Below, piece by piece: positions 32,918 to 41,084 of a stretch of DNA of 64,000 nt. The notes under the pieces were generated by a model. That model was given only the letters and a program-made list of their open reading frames with translations, was not told where the DNA came from and made no database searches. The stretch covers positions 1 to 64,000 of the forward strand of contig DYJA01000004.1 in assembly GCA_020723345.1 (NCBI GenBank), in the 5' to 3' direction. Position numbers and translations under genes: made by a program. Within the stretch, counting starts at the first letter, position 1; every line of letters starts with the position of its first letter. The DNA is from Candidatus Aquidulcis sp. GTDB taxonomy: Bacteria > Chloroflexota > Anaerolineae > UBA4142.

Positions 32918-34794
32918 TGTCCGAATTGATGCGCGTGGCGCGACAATTTTGGTCGGGCGTTGGGCTGGGGACGAAGATGACGGCGATTGTCGTCATCGGC
33001 GTGATCGCGCTCGTCAGTTTGTTCGCGTATCTCGGCACCGCCGCGCTGAACGAAAATATCCAACGCACGTTGCAAGAGCGCGTCGTGCTCGCACAGACGA
33101 CGGCGCGGCATATCGATTATCTCCTGACCGGCATCGAAGACGTGCTCACCGACGCGGCGGCGCAAGCGTCCTGGCAGGACGCCCAACCGCGCGACGAAAA
33201 CCTCGCGCACGCATTTCGACGTCTCGATTTTTACGCGACGCGCGTGTTCTTGCTCGATCGTTCCGGGCGCGTGATTTCCGCGTACCCCCCGCTCACTTCC
33301 ACCGTGTCGTTCGATCAATTTGCGTCCGTCCAAGCGGTGTCGAACGGGCAGCGCTTTGCGGTCTCGCGCTATTTGCGCCTGCTTGATGGCGATCACGCGT
33401 CGACCGTCGCCGCCGCGCCGGTACGCGACATGAACGGCGCGGTCATCGGCGCGCTCGTCATCAGCATCAATCTCACCAATCCAAACACGCGCGCGTTTAC
33501 GCACCCTGTGGGTCTCGGCGAAACGGGCTATCTGGATTTGATCGATCTCGGCGGGACGATTCTTGCCAGCACCCAGACCGGACGCGTCGGCGCGCAAAGC
33601 GATCACGGCGAGACGCTCGCCGCGCTGGTGCGCGATCAGCGCCCAACGGTTTCGGCGTGCCACGATTGTCACAACGCGCCCGCGCCGCCTGAGCGACCGG
33701 CGAAGGACGCGCCGCAACGCCAGGTCCTCGCGTTCGCGCCGCTCGAACGCGCGCAGTGGGGCGTCACCGTGCGCCAAAGCGAAGACGAGGTGTTCGCGTC
33801 GATCCGCCAACTGCAACTGCGAATTTTCGCGTTGATGGTCGTGATGCTCGTCGGCGCGTTAATCCTCGTCTATCTCACCACGCGCAGCGTCATCACGCCG
33901 GTGCAAGCGTTGACGACGGCGACCCAGCGCATCACGACCGGCGATCTGGATACCCCCCTGGGTATGCACGGCGCGGACGAAATCGGCACGCTCGCGCGCT
34001 CGTTCGACGCGATGCGCGTCCGCCTCAAAGAGTCGATCGCCGAGATTCAAATATGGAATCGCGATCTCGACGCGCGCGTGCAGGAACGCACCGCCGAAAT
34101 TCGTCAACTGTATGAAGAGTTGCAGCAAAAAGAGCAAGTCCGCCGCGAACTGTTGAATCGCGTTTTCTCCGCGCAAGAAGAAGAACGCAAACGCATCGCG
34201 CGCGACCTGCACGACGAAACGTGTCAGGTGTTGACCGGCTTGTCGTACGCGCTGGACGACACCGCCGAAACGCTCGCGACGCCAGACCTCAAGCCCCGAC
34301 TGGAGCGCATGCACGATCTCGTCGATACCGCGCTGGAAGAAATCCATCGCATCATTTTGGACCTACGCCCGACGATGCTCGATCACCTGGGCTTGGTGCC
34401 CGCGCTGCGTTGGTACGCCGAAACGCGTTTCAACGGGATGGGCCTGCGCGTCTCGATTCGCGAAGTAGGATCCGCGCGCCGGTTGCCGCCCGGCGTCGAA
34501 ACCGCGTTGTTCCGTGTGGCGCAAGAAGCGATCAACAACATCGCGCGTCATTCACGCGCGACGCGCGCCGATTTCACACTCGAGTTCGCGCCCGACCAAG
34601 TTCAAATTTGGATCAAGGACAACGGCAAGGGGTTCGATCCGACGACCGTTTTGAGCGCGACCGATCACCAGCGCGGTTTGGGGCTCTTGGGCATGGAAGA
34701 ACGCATGAGCGCGGTGGGCGGACGCGTGGCGATTCACTCCACGCCCGGCGATGGCACGACGGTTCAACTGACGGTGCCGCTCCAAGAAACGTAG
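32917..34794 (+). CDS. Sensor histidine kinase with CxxCH motif in extracytoplasmic sensor
   Basis: 625 aa. TM1 (about 19-40), an extracytoplasmic Cache-like domain (about 41-300) with GLGETGYLDLIDLGGTILAST, and a CHDCH motif at residues 248-252 (a c-type haem attachment signature). Then TM2 (about 302-322), HAMP (about 323-376), coiled coil, HisKA_3 with His432 (RKRIARDLHDETCQVL) and HATPase (DNGKGF). Likely senses a redox-related signal and phosphorylates the NarL-type regulator 75 nt downstream. Close paralogue of the kinase at 47.1 kb. Start: ATG at 32917; a TTG at 32890 is an alternative. Confidence 0.9.
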   Translation: MSELMRVARQFWSGVGLGTKMTAIVVIGVIALVSLFAYLGTAALNENIQRTLQERVVLAQTTARHIDYLLTGIEDVLTDAAAQASWQDAQPRDENLAHAFRRLDFYATRVFLLDRSGRVISAYPPLTSTVSFDQFASVQAVSNGQRFAVSRYLRLLDGDHASTVAAAPVRDMNGAVIGALVISINLTNPNTRAFTHPVGLGETGYLDLIDLGGTILASTQTGRVGAQSDHGETLAALVRDQRPTVSACHDCHNAPAPPERPAKDAPQRQVLAFAPLERAQWGVTVRQSEDEVFASIRQLQLRIFALMVVMLVGALILVYLTTRSVITPVQALTTATQRITTGDLDTPLGMHGADEIGTLARSFDAMRVRLKESIAEIQIWNRDLDARVQERTAEIRQLYEELQQKEQVRRELLNRVFSAQEEERKRIARDLHDETCQVLTGLSYALDDTAETLATPDLKPRLERMHDLVDTALEEIHRIILDLRPTMLDHLGLVPALRWYAETRFNGMGLRVSIREVGSARRLPPGVETALFRVAQEAINNIARHSRATRADFTLEFAPDQVQIWIKDNGKGFDPTTVLSATDHQRGLGLLGMEERMSAVGGRVAIHSTPGDGTTVQLTVPLQET

Positions 34795-34800
34795 ATACAA

Positions 34801-34860
34801 TTGACTGCCGACCGCTGACCGCCGACAGAATCGGTCTGCCGTCGGTCGTCGGCGGTCGAG
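34801..34860. repeat. Heptad hairpin between kinase and regulator
   Basis: GACTGCCGACCGCTGACCGCCGACAG paired with CTGCCGTCGGTCGTCGGCGGTC; 7-bp units (CGGTCGG type). Confidence 0.85.
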
Positions 34861-34869
34861 GAAATTTAG

Positions 34870-35517
34870 ATGTCAAAACCAATTCGCGTGCTCGTCGTAG
34901 ACGATCACGCCATCGTGCGCGAAGGCATTTGCTCGCTGCTCGCGCGACGCAAAGATATTCAAGTCGTCGGCGAAGCCGCCGACGGCAAGCGCGCGATTGA
35001 CGCGGTTGTCCAATTCGATCCCGATGTCGTGCTGATGGATATTCAGATGCCGGTGTTGAATGGACTCGACGCGACGCGCGAAATTCACAAGCGTTTTCCG
35101 TCGACGCGCATCCTGGTGCTGACGCAACACGAGAGCAAAGAATACGTTGTGCCGCTCTTGCGCGCGGGCGCGGTCGGTTACATCACCAAGACCGCGCGCG
35201 CGAGCGAAGTGATCGCCGCGATCCGTGCGGTGTACGAGGAAGGCGCGTACTTGCCGCCGCGCATCACGCAGACCGTCGTTACCGCCGTCGCCGAGTCCGC
35301 CGATTCCGGCGAGGAGCAATCGCTTTTAACCGAGCGCGAAATACAAGTGTTGCGTCTTGTTGCCGAGGGATTGAGCAGCCGCGAAATCGCAGAGCGCTTA
35401 TCGATCAGCGTGAAAACAGTGGACACGCACCGCGCGAACATCATGGAAAAAATCGGCGCGCACAACACGGCGGAGTTGACCAAGTACGCGATTCGGCAGG
35501 GGCTGGTGAGCGCGTGA
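34870..35517 (+). CDS. NarL/FixJ-family response regulator
   Basis: 215 aa. Receiver Asp57 (DVVLMDIQMP), Lys in YITKTARA, and LuxR helix-turn-helix (LTEREIQVLRLVAEGLSSREIAERLSISVKTVDTHRANIM). Cognate to the upstream CxxCH kinase and a good candidate regulator of the hydrogenase/Hdr cluster that follows. Confidence 0.95.
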   Translation: MSKPIRVLVVDDHAIVREGICSLLARRKDIQVVGEAADGKRAIDAVVQFDPDVVLMDIQMPVLNGLDATREIHKRFPSTRILVLTQHESKEYVVPLLRAGAVGYITKTARASEVIAAIRAVYEEGAYLPPRITQTVVTAVAESADSGEEQSLLTEREIQVLRLVAEGLSSREIAERLSISVKTVDTHRANIMEKIGAHNTAELTKYAIRQGLVSA

Positions 35518-35551
35518 GGGGAGATTAGAGATTGGAAATTGGTGATTGGTG

Positions 35552-35584
35552 AGACCCGAAGGGTTTTCAAAACCCTTCGGGTCT
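35552..35584 (+). terminator. Terminator-like hairpin after the response regulator
   Basis: AGACCCGAAGGGTTTT/AAAACCCTTCGGGTCT followed by TTGCGTTCTTTGG; preceded by GGAGATTAGAGATTGG heptads. The region to 35737 also has a direct repeat AATACCGAAATCTCCC (about 35600-35640). Confidence 0.75.
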
Positions 35585-35737
35585 TTGCGTTCTTTGGCAA
35601 TACCGAAATCTCCCTAATTCAAAAATACCGAAATCTCCCGATGCGATCTCCACCACTCATCGTGTAAACTAACATGAGAAAAGAATCCTTCATCCTTCAT
35701 CCCTCATCCTTCCGCTTTTGATACAAGGAGGTTCTCG

Positions 35738-36940
35738 ATGACGATTCCCACGATCACCAATCCCTCATTCAACGAAACGTTCTACGCCAGTTTACAAACT
35801 CCGCCGACCGGCGAACGCGTTCGCACCTGTTTGCAGTGCGGCATGTGCAGCGGCGTCTGTCCGTTCGGCTACGTTATGGACTTTCCGCCGGGCAGAATGA
35901 TCGCCGCGCTGCGCTCGGAAATTTTCGACCGCGTGATGAAAAGCGATACGGTGTGGATGTGCGTCGCGTGTTATGCCTGCACCGAAGTGTGTCCCTCCGG
36001 CATTCCACTCACCGAAAAATTGATGGCGCGCGCAAAGGAAGAACTGATTCTCTCCGGCGCGGTTCCCGCCGAACTGCAACTCGCGCTCGAAAACTCGCAG
36101 CGGTACGGCAACGTGCTGGGGCAATCGCCGCGCAAACGCGCCGACTGGACAAAAGGCATCCAAGCGACGGTGCCGGTCTTCGGCAAAGAGAAAAAATCCG
36201 CCGAGGTGTTGTGGTACGTCGGCGATTACGCGTCGTACCATCCGCGCGTGCAAACGACGAGCCGCGCCTTCGCGCAAGTGCTCAACGCGCTCGGCGTCGA
36301 CTTTGCGATCCTCGGCTCCGACGAATCCGGCGACGGCGACTCGCAACGACTCGCGGGCGAACGCGGCTTGTTCGAAGTGCTTGCGGCGAAGAACGCGCAA
36401 GCGTTCCGCAAATATAAATTCGGCGAAATCATCACGACCGATCCGCACGCGTTCAACGCGATCAAAAATGTTTATCCGACGCTCGGCATTTCATTCCCCG
36501 TCCGGCATTACACCCAATTCCTCGCGGAACGATTGGAGCAGTTAAAGCCGCTGCTCAAGCAACCGGTCAACGGCAAGATCACTTTCCACGATCCGTGCTA
36601 CCTGGGTCGCGCGAACAATATCTACGACGAACCGCGCGCGCTCTTGCAAGCCATCCCCGGCGCAGAACTCGTCGAGATGTCGCACAGCGGCAAGACGAGT
36701 TTGTGCTGCGGCGGCGGCGGCGGCGGAATGTGGCTGGAAGGATTCCAGTGGGAGAAAGCGCACACGCGCACGTCGGAATGGCGCGTGCGCGAAGCGATTG
36801 CGTCCGGCGCGACGACGCTCGCCGTCGCGTGCCCGTACGAGCCGCCGCGCTTTGAAGACGCGGTCAAGACCGTGCGCGAAGCCAGCGGCATGGAAGTGCG
36901 CGATGTGATCGAGTTGTTGGTGGAGAGTATGGAACAATAA
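35738..36940 (+). CDS. HdrD-like (HdrC-HdrB fused) iron-sulfur protein
   Basis: 400 aa. N-terminal HdrC-like part binds two [4Fe-4S] clusters: CLQCGMCSGVCP (about residue 31) and CVACYACTEVCP (about residue 75). The C-terminal HdrB-like part has one CCG cysteine set (HDPCYLGR, then SLCCGGGGGG, then VACPYEP) for a noncubane cluster. The first CCG repeat is degenerate: GDYASY instead of GCxASY, and SGDGDS where CCGxP is expected. Probably accepts electrons from HdrA or ETF; disulfide reductase activity cannot be inferred. Immediately upstream of etfBA. Confidence 0.88.
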   Translation: MTIPTITNPSFNETFYASLQTPPTGERVRTCLQCGMCSGVCPFGYVMDFPPGRMIAALRSEIFDRVMKSDTVWMCVACYACTEVCPSGIPLTEKLMARAKEELILSGAVPAELQLALENSQRYGNVLGQSPRKRADWTKGIQATVPVFGKEKKSAEVLWYVGDYASYHPRVQTTSRAFAQVLNALGVDFAILGSDESGDGDSQRLAGERGLFEVLAAKNAQAFRKYKFGEIITTDPHAFNAIKNVYPTLGISFPVRHYTQFLAERLEQLKPLLKQPVNGKITFHDPCYLGRANNIYDEPRALLQAIPGAELVEMSHSGKTSLCCGGGGGGMWLEGFQWEKAHTRTSEWRVREAIASGATTLAVACPYEPPRFEDAVKTVREASGMEVRDVIELLVESMEQ

Positions 36941-36947
36941 TCAGGCG

Positions 36948-37038
36948 ATTGGTCAACCAGGCAATCAGGCGATCAGGCAATTGGGCAACCCGTTGACCGA
37001 TTACTGATAACTGATTGACTGATTGACTGATTAACTGA
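36948..37038. repeat. 8-bp/7-bp unit hairpin before etfB
   Basis: CAGGCAAT/CAGGCGAT units followed by CTGATTGA/CTGATTAA units; the arms can pair (CAATCAG with CTGATTG). It ends at the etfB ribosome binding site. Confidence 0.85.
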
Positions 37039-37053
37039 ACAGGAGTGATACAC

Positions 37054-37818
37054 ATGAACCTAGTCGTTCCCATCAAACTGGTGCCCGATCTCGTGGAAGA
37101 ACTCGTGATCGACGCAAGCGGCGCGCGGCTCGATCCGGACGCGCTGCGATTAAAGTTGAACGAATTCGACGATCACGCGATCGAGCAAGCGATTCTGCTC
37201 AAGGAAAAAGGCGCGGGGCAAGTGACCGTCGTCGCGCCGGACATCGAAGGTGTGGACGACGCGCTGTTCACCGCGGCGGCAAAGGGCGCGGATCGTTTGA
37301 TCAAATTGACCGGCAACTGGAATAACGGCGTGAACAATCACGCGCTCGCGCGCGTCTTTGCCAACTTTGTCGAAACGCTGCGCCCCGAATTGATTTTGAC
37401 CGGCGTGCAAGCGCACAACGATCTCGACGGCGCGGTCGGTCCGCAATTGGCGGAGCACCTGGGCATGCCCTACGTCGGCTATGTGTCCGGCGTCGTCGTC
37501 TTCGACAACAAGGCGCAAGTTCGCAAAGAATTTCCCGGCGGACTGATCGCGGAAATGGATGTGGTTTTGCCCGCGGTGCTCGGCATCCAAGCCGCCGAAA
37601 AACCGCCGCGCTATGTGCCGATCAGCAAAGTGCGCGCGACGATGAAGACCGCCAAGCTCGAAACGTTCCCCGCCGCCGAACTCGAAACCGCCGGAGCGCC
37701 GACAACCGTTCGCCTATTCCAACCGGAAACCGGCGCGCGCGCGACGATGCTCGCAGGCGACGCGGACGCAGTGGCGACGCGGTTGGTGGAAATTTTTAGG
37801 GAGCAAGGAATCTTGTAA
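37054..37818 (+). CDS. etfB: Electron transfer flavoprotein beta subunit
   Basis: 254 aa. NLVVPIKLVPDLVEELVID start, DAEFDDHAIEQAI-like helix (NEFDDHAIEQAILLKE), then LTGVQAHNDLDGAVGPQLAEHLGMPYV typical of EtfB. Carries AMP or FAD depending on subtype and pairs with EtfA. AGGAG precedes the ATG. Context with HdrD-like and EMO-like genes indicates electron exchange with the quinone pool. Confidence 0.96.
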   Translation: MNLVVPIKLVPDLVEELVIDASGARLDPDALRLKLNEFDDHAIEQAILLKEKGAGQVTVVAPDIEGVDDALFTAAAKGADRLIKLTGNWNNGVNNHALARVFANFVETLRPELILTGVQAHNDLDGAVGPQLAEHLGMPYVGYVSGVVVFDNKAQVRKEFPGGLIAEMDVVLPAVLGIQAAEKPPRYVPISKVRATMKTAKLETFPAAELETAGAPTTVRLFQPETGARATMLAGDADAVATRLVEIFREQGIL

Positions 37819-37878
37819 AGTATGAAGTCAGAAGTAGGAAGTAGGAATTCTTCATACTTCATACTTCTGACTTCTGCC
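37819..37878. repeat. Heptad hairpin between etfB and etfA
   Basis: GTATGAAGTCAGAAGTAGGAAGTAG paired with CTTCATACTTCATACTTCTGACTTC; 7-bp units. Confidence 0.9.
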
Positions 37879-37898
37879 TTCGGAAACGAGGAGATCCC

Positions 37899-38873
37899 AT
37901 GAACTCAGATATTTTCGTCGTCATCGAACACCTGCGCGGACAAGTCAGCGATATTTCGTACGTGATGCTCGCGGCGGCGCGCGGGATGGCGAACGCGACC
38001 GGCGGCAAAGTGATCGCCGTGATTCTTGGTCACGACGTTGAAACGCTCGCGCGCGATCTCGCGGCTGACCGCGTGTTGTACATGGAGCACGCCGCGTTCG
38101 CCGATTTTTCGTCGGACGCGTACCAGCGCGCGCTTGAAGGCGTGATTAAAGAACACGCGCCGCGCGCGGTGTTGTTCGGCGATACGACGATGGGCGGCGA
38201 TGTTGCGGCGTGGCTCTCGACACATCTCGCGCTGCCACTCGTCAGCGCGTGCCGCACCTTCCGCGCGGACGCCGGCGCGCTCAAGTTCGTCAGCCAGATT
38301 TGCGGCGGCAAGATGATGGCGGAAGGCGATCTGCCCGCGCCGACCACGCTCGTGCTGATGGTGCCGGGCGGTTACAAACCCGAACAAGGACGCGCCGCGC
38401 AAGCGCCGGAACTCGCGCGCGTCAACGCGCCCGCGCTCGACGATCTGCGCGTGACGGTGAAAGATTACGTCGAACCCGCGGTCGGCGACGTGGACGTTTC
38501 GAAGGAAGCGGTTGTCGTTTCGATCGGACGCGGCATTCAAAATCAGGACAACGTCGAACTCGCCGAGGAATTGGCGAAAGCGCTGGGCGGCGTCGTCGCC
38601 GGATCGCGTCCGGTGATTGACCAGGGCTGGCTCGCGCCGACGCGCCTCGTCGGCAAATCCGGCAAAGCGGTCAAGCCGAAATTGTATCTCGCGCTCGGCA
38701 TCAGCGGCGCACCTGAGCACGTCGAAGCGATCGGCGACAGTGAAATGATCGTCGCGATCAACACCGATCCCGCCGCGCCGATTTTCGACATTGCGAAATT
38801 TGGATCGCAGGTTGATATGCTCGATCTGATGCCGGTGCTGACGGAAAAAGTGCAGCAGGCGAAGGGACTGTAG
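37899..38873 (+). CDS. etfA: Electron transfer flavoprotein alpha subunit
   Basis: 324 aa. N-terminal flavodoxin-like domain (FVVIEHLRGQVSDISYVML) and the C-terminal FAD domain with GSRPVIDQGWLAPTRLVGKSG, LYLALGISGAPEHV and NTDPAAPIFDIAKFG. Forms the FAD-carrying heterodimer with EtfB. ACGAGGAG-type ribosome binding site. Confidence 0.97.
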   Translation: MNSDIFVVIEHLRGQVSDISYVMLAAARGMANATGGKVIAVILGHDVETLARDLAADRVLYMEHAAFADFSSDAYQRALEGVIKEHAPRAVLFGDTTMGGDVAAWLSTHLALPLVSACRTFRADAGALKFVSQICGGKMMAEGDLPAPTTLVLMVPGGYKPEQGRAAQAPELARVNAPALDDLRVTVKDYVEPAVGDVDVSKEAVVVSIGRGIQNQDNVELAEELAKALGGVVAGSRPVIDQGWLAPTRLVGKSGKAVKPKLYLALGISGAPEHVEAIGDSEMIVAINTDPAAPIFDIAKFGSQVDMLDLMPVLTEKVQQAKGL

Positions 38874-38876
38874 TGC

Positions 38877-39015
38877 AGTTTATAGTCAGCGACGAAGCGG
38901 CAGAGTCGCGTCAGCAGTTTGTAGTCAGCGACGAAGCGGTTTGTGCGGAGTCGCGTCAGCCGCGCCGGTGCACGGCACTCCGCGAAAATCGCTACGTGCC
39001 TGACTACAAACTACT
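38877..39015. repeat. Direct and inverted repeats between etfA and the EMO-like gene
   Basis: Two copies of about 40 bp (CAGTTTATAGTCAGCGACGAAGCGG... and CAGTTTGTAGTCAGCGACG...) plus an inverted TGACTACAAACTACT at the right end. No open frame is convincing here. Confidence 0.8.
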
Positions 39016-39045
39016 CGAAATGACGACGTTGTGGGAGACTACTGA

Positions 39046-41001
39046 ATGTCATACGACTTGCTCAAAAGTGTTGTTGTACTAATCGCGTTGCTCATCGCCG
39101 GCGGTGTCTTTGGTTGGCGCGCGTATCAATTGCTGTGGATCAATTTGCGGCGCGGACAAAAAAGCCCGGAGGCGTTTGGACGTTGGGGCGAGCGCGTCAA
39201 GGGCGTGCTCGCGTACGTCGCCGCGCAAGGACGATTGTTTCGCGTGCTCGTTCCCGGCACCGCGCACTTTTTTATCTTCTGGGGATTCCTGCTCCTCTCG
39301 CTAACGATCTTGCAGGCAATCGTCGAAGGATTGTTCGCGTTCATCGATCCGCATTTCAAATTGCCGATCATCGGCGAGTTCGGACCGCTCGCGCTGATCC
39401 AGGATTTCTTCGCGCTCTTCGTCGTCATCGCGATTTGTTACGCGTTGTATCTGCGCCTCGTCGTCAATCCCGAACGCTACAAAGGCAGTCACAAGAGCCA
39501 GGGCGTGATGGTCTTGTCGTTCATTATGACGATCATGCTGACGCTGCTCGTGTTCAACGGCATCGCAATCAACCTGCATAAAGATTCGATTGCCGCGTGG
39601 CGTCCAATTTCGACGTTGTTCGGCTTGCCCTTCGCGGGTCTCGACAAAACCGCGCAATTCGTCGTCGGCGAAATCGCGTACTGGCTGCACCTCGGCGTCG
39701 TGATGTTCTTTCTCACCGAATTGCCAGAGGGCAAACACTTTCACATCGTCACATCGGTGCCCGCGGTGTTCCTGCGCGATCTCGATCCGCCGGGACGCTT
39801 GCCGAAAGCGCCAGAGTTCGATGGCAAACTGGGTGTGAGTACGGTCAATCAATTTCGCTGGCGGCAGATGCTCGATTTCTACACGTGTACGGAATGTGGA
39901 CGCTGCCAGGATGTTTGCCCGGCGTACGCGAGCGCGCAAATTCTTTCGCCCAAATTGCTGATGATGAATCTGCGCGAACACCTCACCGCGCGCGATGGCA
40001 AACCGCTTATCGGCGATCCGATCTCGGAGCAAGTGCTGTGGTCGTGTACGACGTGCTACGCGTGCGATCAAGAGTGTCCGCTGTTCATCAATCGCGTCAA
40101 GACGATTGTGGACATGCGCCGTTATCTCGTCAGCGAAGGACGAATGGACGCGCAACTGCAAGAAGCGCTCGCGAAACTGGGGCGCTACGGCAATTCGTTC
40201 GGACAATCGGAACGTAACCGCGCGAAATGGGCGGCGACCGTGCAGCCGAAAATCAAAGACGCGCGCAAAGAGCCGGTCGAGTACCTGTGGTTCGTCGGCG
40301 ATTACGCGTCGTACAGTCCGAGCGTCGTCGACATCACGCGCCAGACCGCCGCAGTGTTTCAGCGCGCCGGACTCGATTTCGGAATCTTGTACGAAGGCGA
40401 GCGAAATTCCGGTAACGACGTGCGGCGCGTCGGCGAAGAAGGTCTCTTTGAAATGCTCGTCGAGAAAAATGTCGCCGCGCTGGGCAAGGCGAATTTCAAA
40501 ACGATTGTGACGACGGACCCGCACACGTACAACTCATTGAAAAATGAATATCCCGCCGACGCAACACGCAACACGCAGCACTATGCAGAATTGCTGGATC
40601 AACTGATTACGTCCGGCAAATTGAAATTCAGCAAGAAACTGGATTACACCGTGACGTACCACGATCCGTGCTACCTGGGTCGCTACAACGGCGTGTACGC
40701 CGCGCCGCGCCGCGTGATCGAGGCGACCGGCTGTCGCTTGGTCGAGATGCCGCGCCACGGGGATCGCGCGTTGTGCTGCGGCGCGGGCGGCGGACGCATC
40801 TGGATGGAAGAAGGCGCGGTCAAGGAGCGCCCCAGCGAATCGCGCATCCGCGAAGCGGTCGCGCTCGATGGCGTCAGCGTTTTCGTCGCCGCGTGTCCCA
40901 AAGACATTACGATGTTCCGCGACGCGGTGAAGACGACGGGCAGCGAAGCGCGTTTGGTCGTGAAAGATTTGATTGAGTTGGTGAATGAAGCAATGACGTA
41001 G
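39046..41001 (+). CDS. Membrane cytochrome b-HdrD fusion (ETF:menaquinone oxidoreductase-like)
   Basis: 651 aa. Residues about 1-240 are a NarI/HdrE-like membrane domain of five to six TM helices with candidate haem His residues (GTAHFFIFWGF, KGSHKS, YWLHLGVVMFFL). Residues about 285-651 are HdrD-like: CTECGRCQDVCP, CTTCYACDQECP, then HDPCYLGR, ALCCGAGGG and AACPKD. As in the 35.7-kb gene, the first CCG set is degenerate (GDYASY; NSGND). This matches EMO, the membrane Fe-S/cytochrome enzyme linking ETF to menaquinone, and it directly follows etfBA. A short heptad block (40561-40581) encodes DATRNTQ. Confidence 0.9.
   Translation: MSYDLLKSVVVLIALLIAGGVFGWRAYQLLWINLRRGQKSPEAFGRWGERVKGVLAYVAAQGRLFRVLVPGTAHFFIFWGFLLLSLTILQAIVEGLFAFIDPHFKLPIIGEFGPLALIQDFFALFVVIAICYALYLRLVVNPERYKGSHKSQGVMVLSFIMTIMLTLLVFNGIAINLHKDSIAAWRPISTLFGLPFAGLDKTAQFVVGEIAYWLHLGVVMFFLTELPEGKHFHIVTSVPAVFLRDLDPPGRLPKAPEFDGKLGVSTVNQFRWRQMLDFYTCTECGRCQDVCPAYASAQILSPKLLMMNLREHLTARDGKPLIGDPISEQVLWSCTTCYACDQECPLFINRVKTIVDMRRYLVSEGRMDAQLQEALAKLGRYGNSFGQSERNRAKWAATVQPKIKDARKEPVEYLWFVGDYASYSPSVVDITRQTAAVFQRAGLDFGILYEGERNSGNDVRRVGEEGLFEMLVEKNVAALGKANFKTIVTTDPHTYNSLKNEYPADATRNTQHYAELLDQLITSGKLKFSKKLDYTVTYHDPCYLGRYNGVYAAPRRVIEATGCRLVEMPRHGDRALCCGAGGGRIWMEEGAVKERPSESRIREAVALDGVSVFVAACPKDITMFRDAVKTTGSEARLVVKDLIELVNEAMT
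40561..40581. repeat. In-frame heptads inside the EMO-like gene
   Basis: GCAACAC, GCAACAC, GCAGCAC, in frame between the conserved NEYP and HYAELL segments. Confidence 0.8.
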
Positions 41002-41002
41002 T

Positions 41003-41073
41003 ATCCAGTTTTCAGTGTTCAGTATTCAGTTGGCAGGAAACTGAATACTGAACACCGAATACTGAACACTGCT
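41003..41073. repeat. Heptad hairpin before hdrA
   Basis: GTTTTCAGTGTTCAGTATTCAGTTGG paired with ACTGAATACTGAACACCGAATACTGAACAC; 7-bp units. Confidence 0.92.
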
Positions 41074-41084
41074 TTGGAGGCAAT

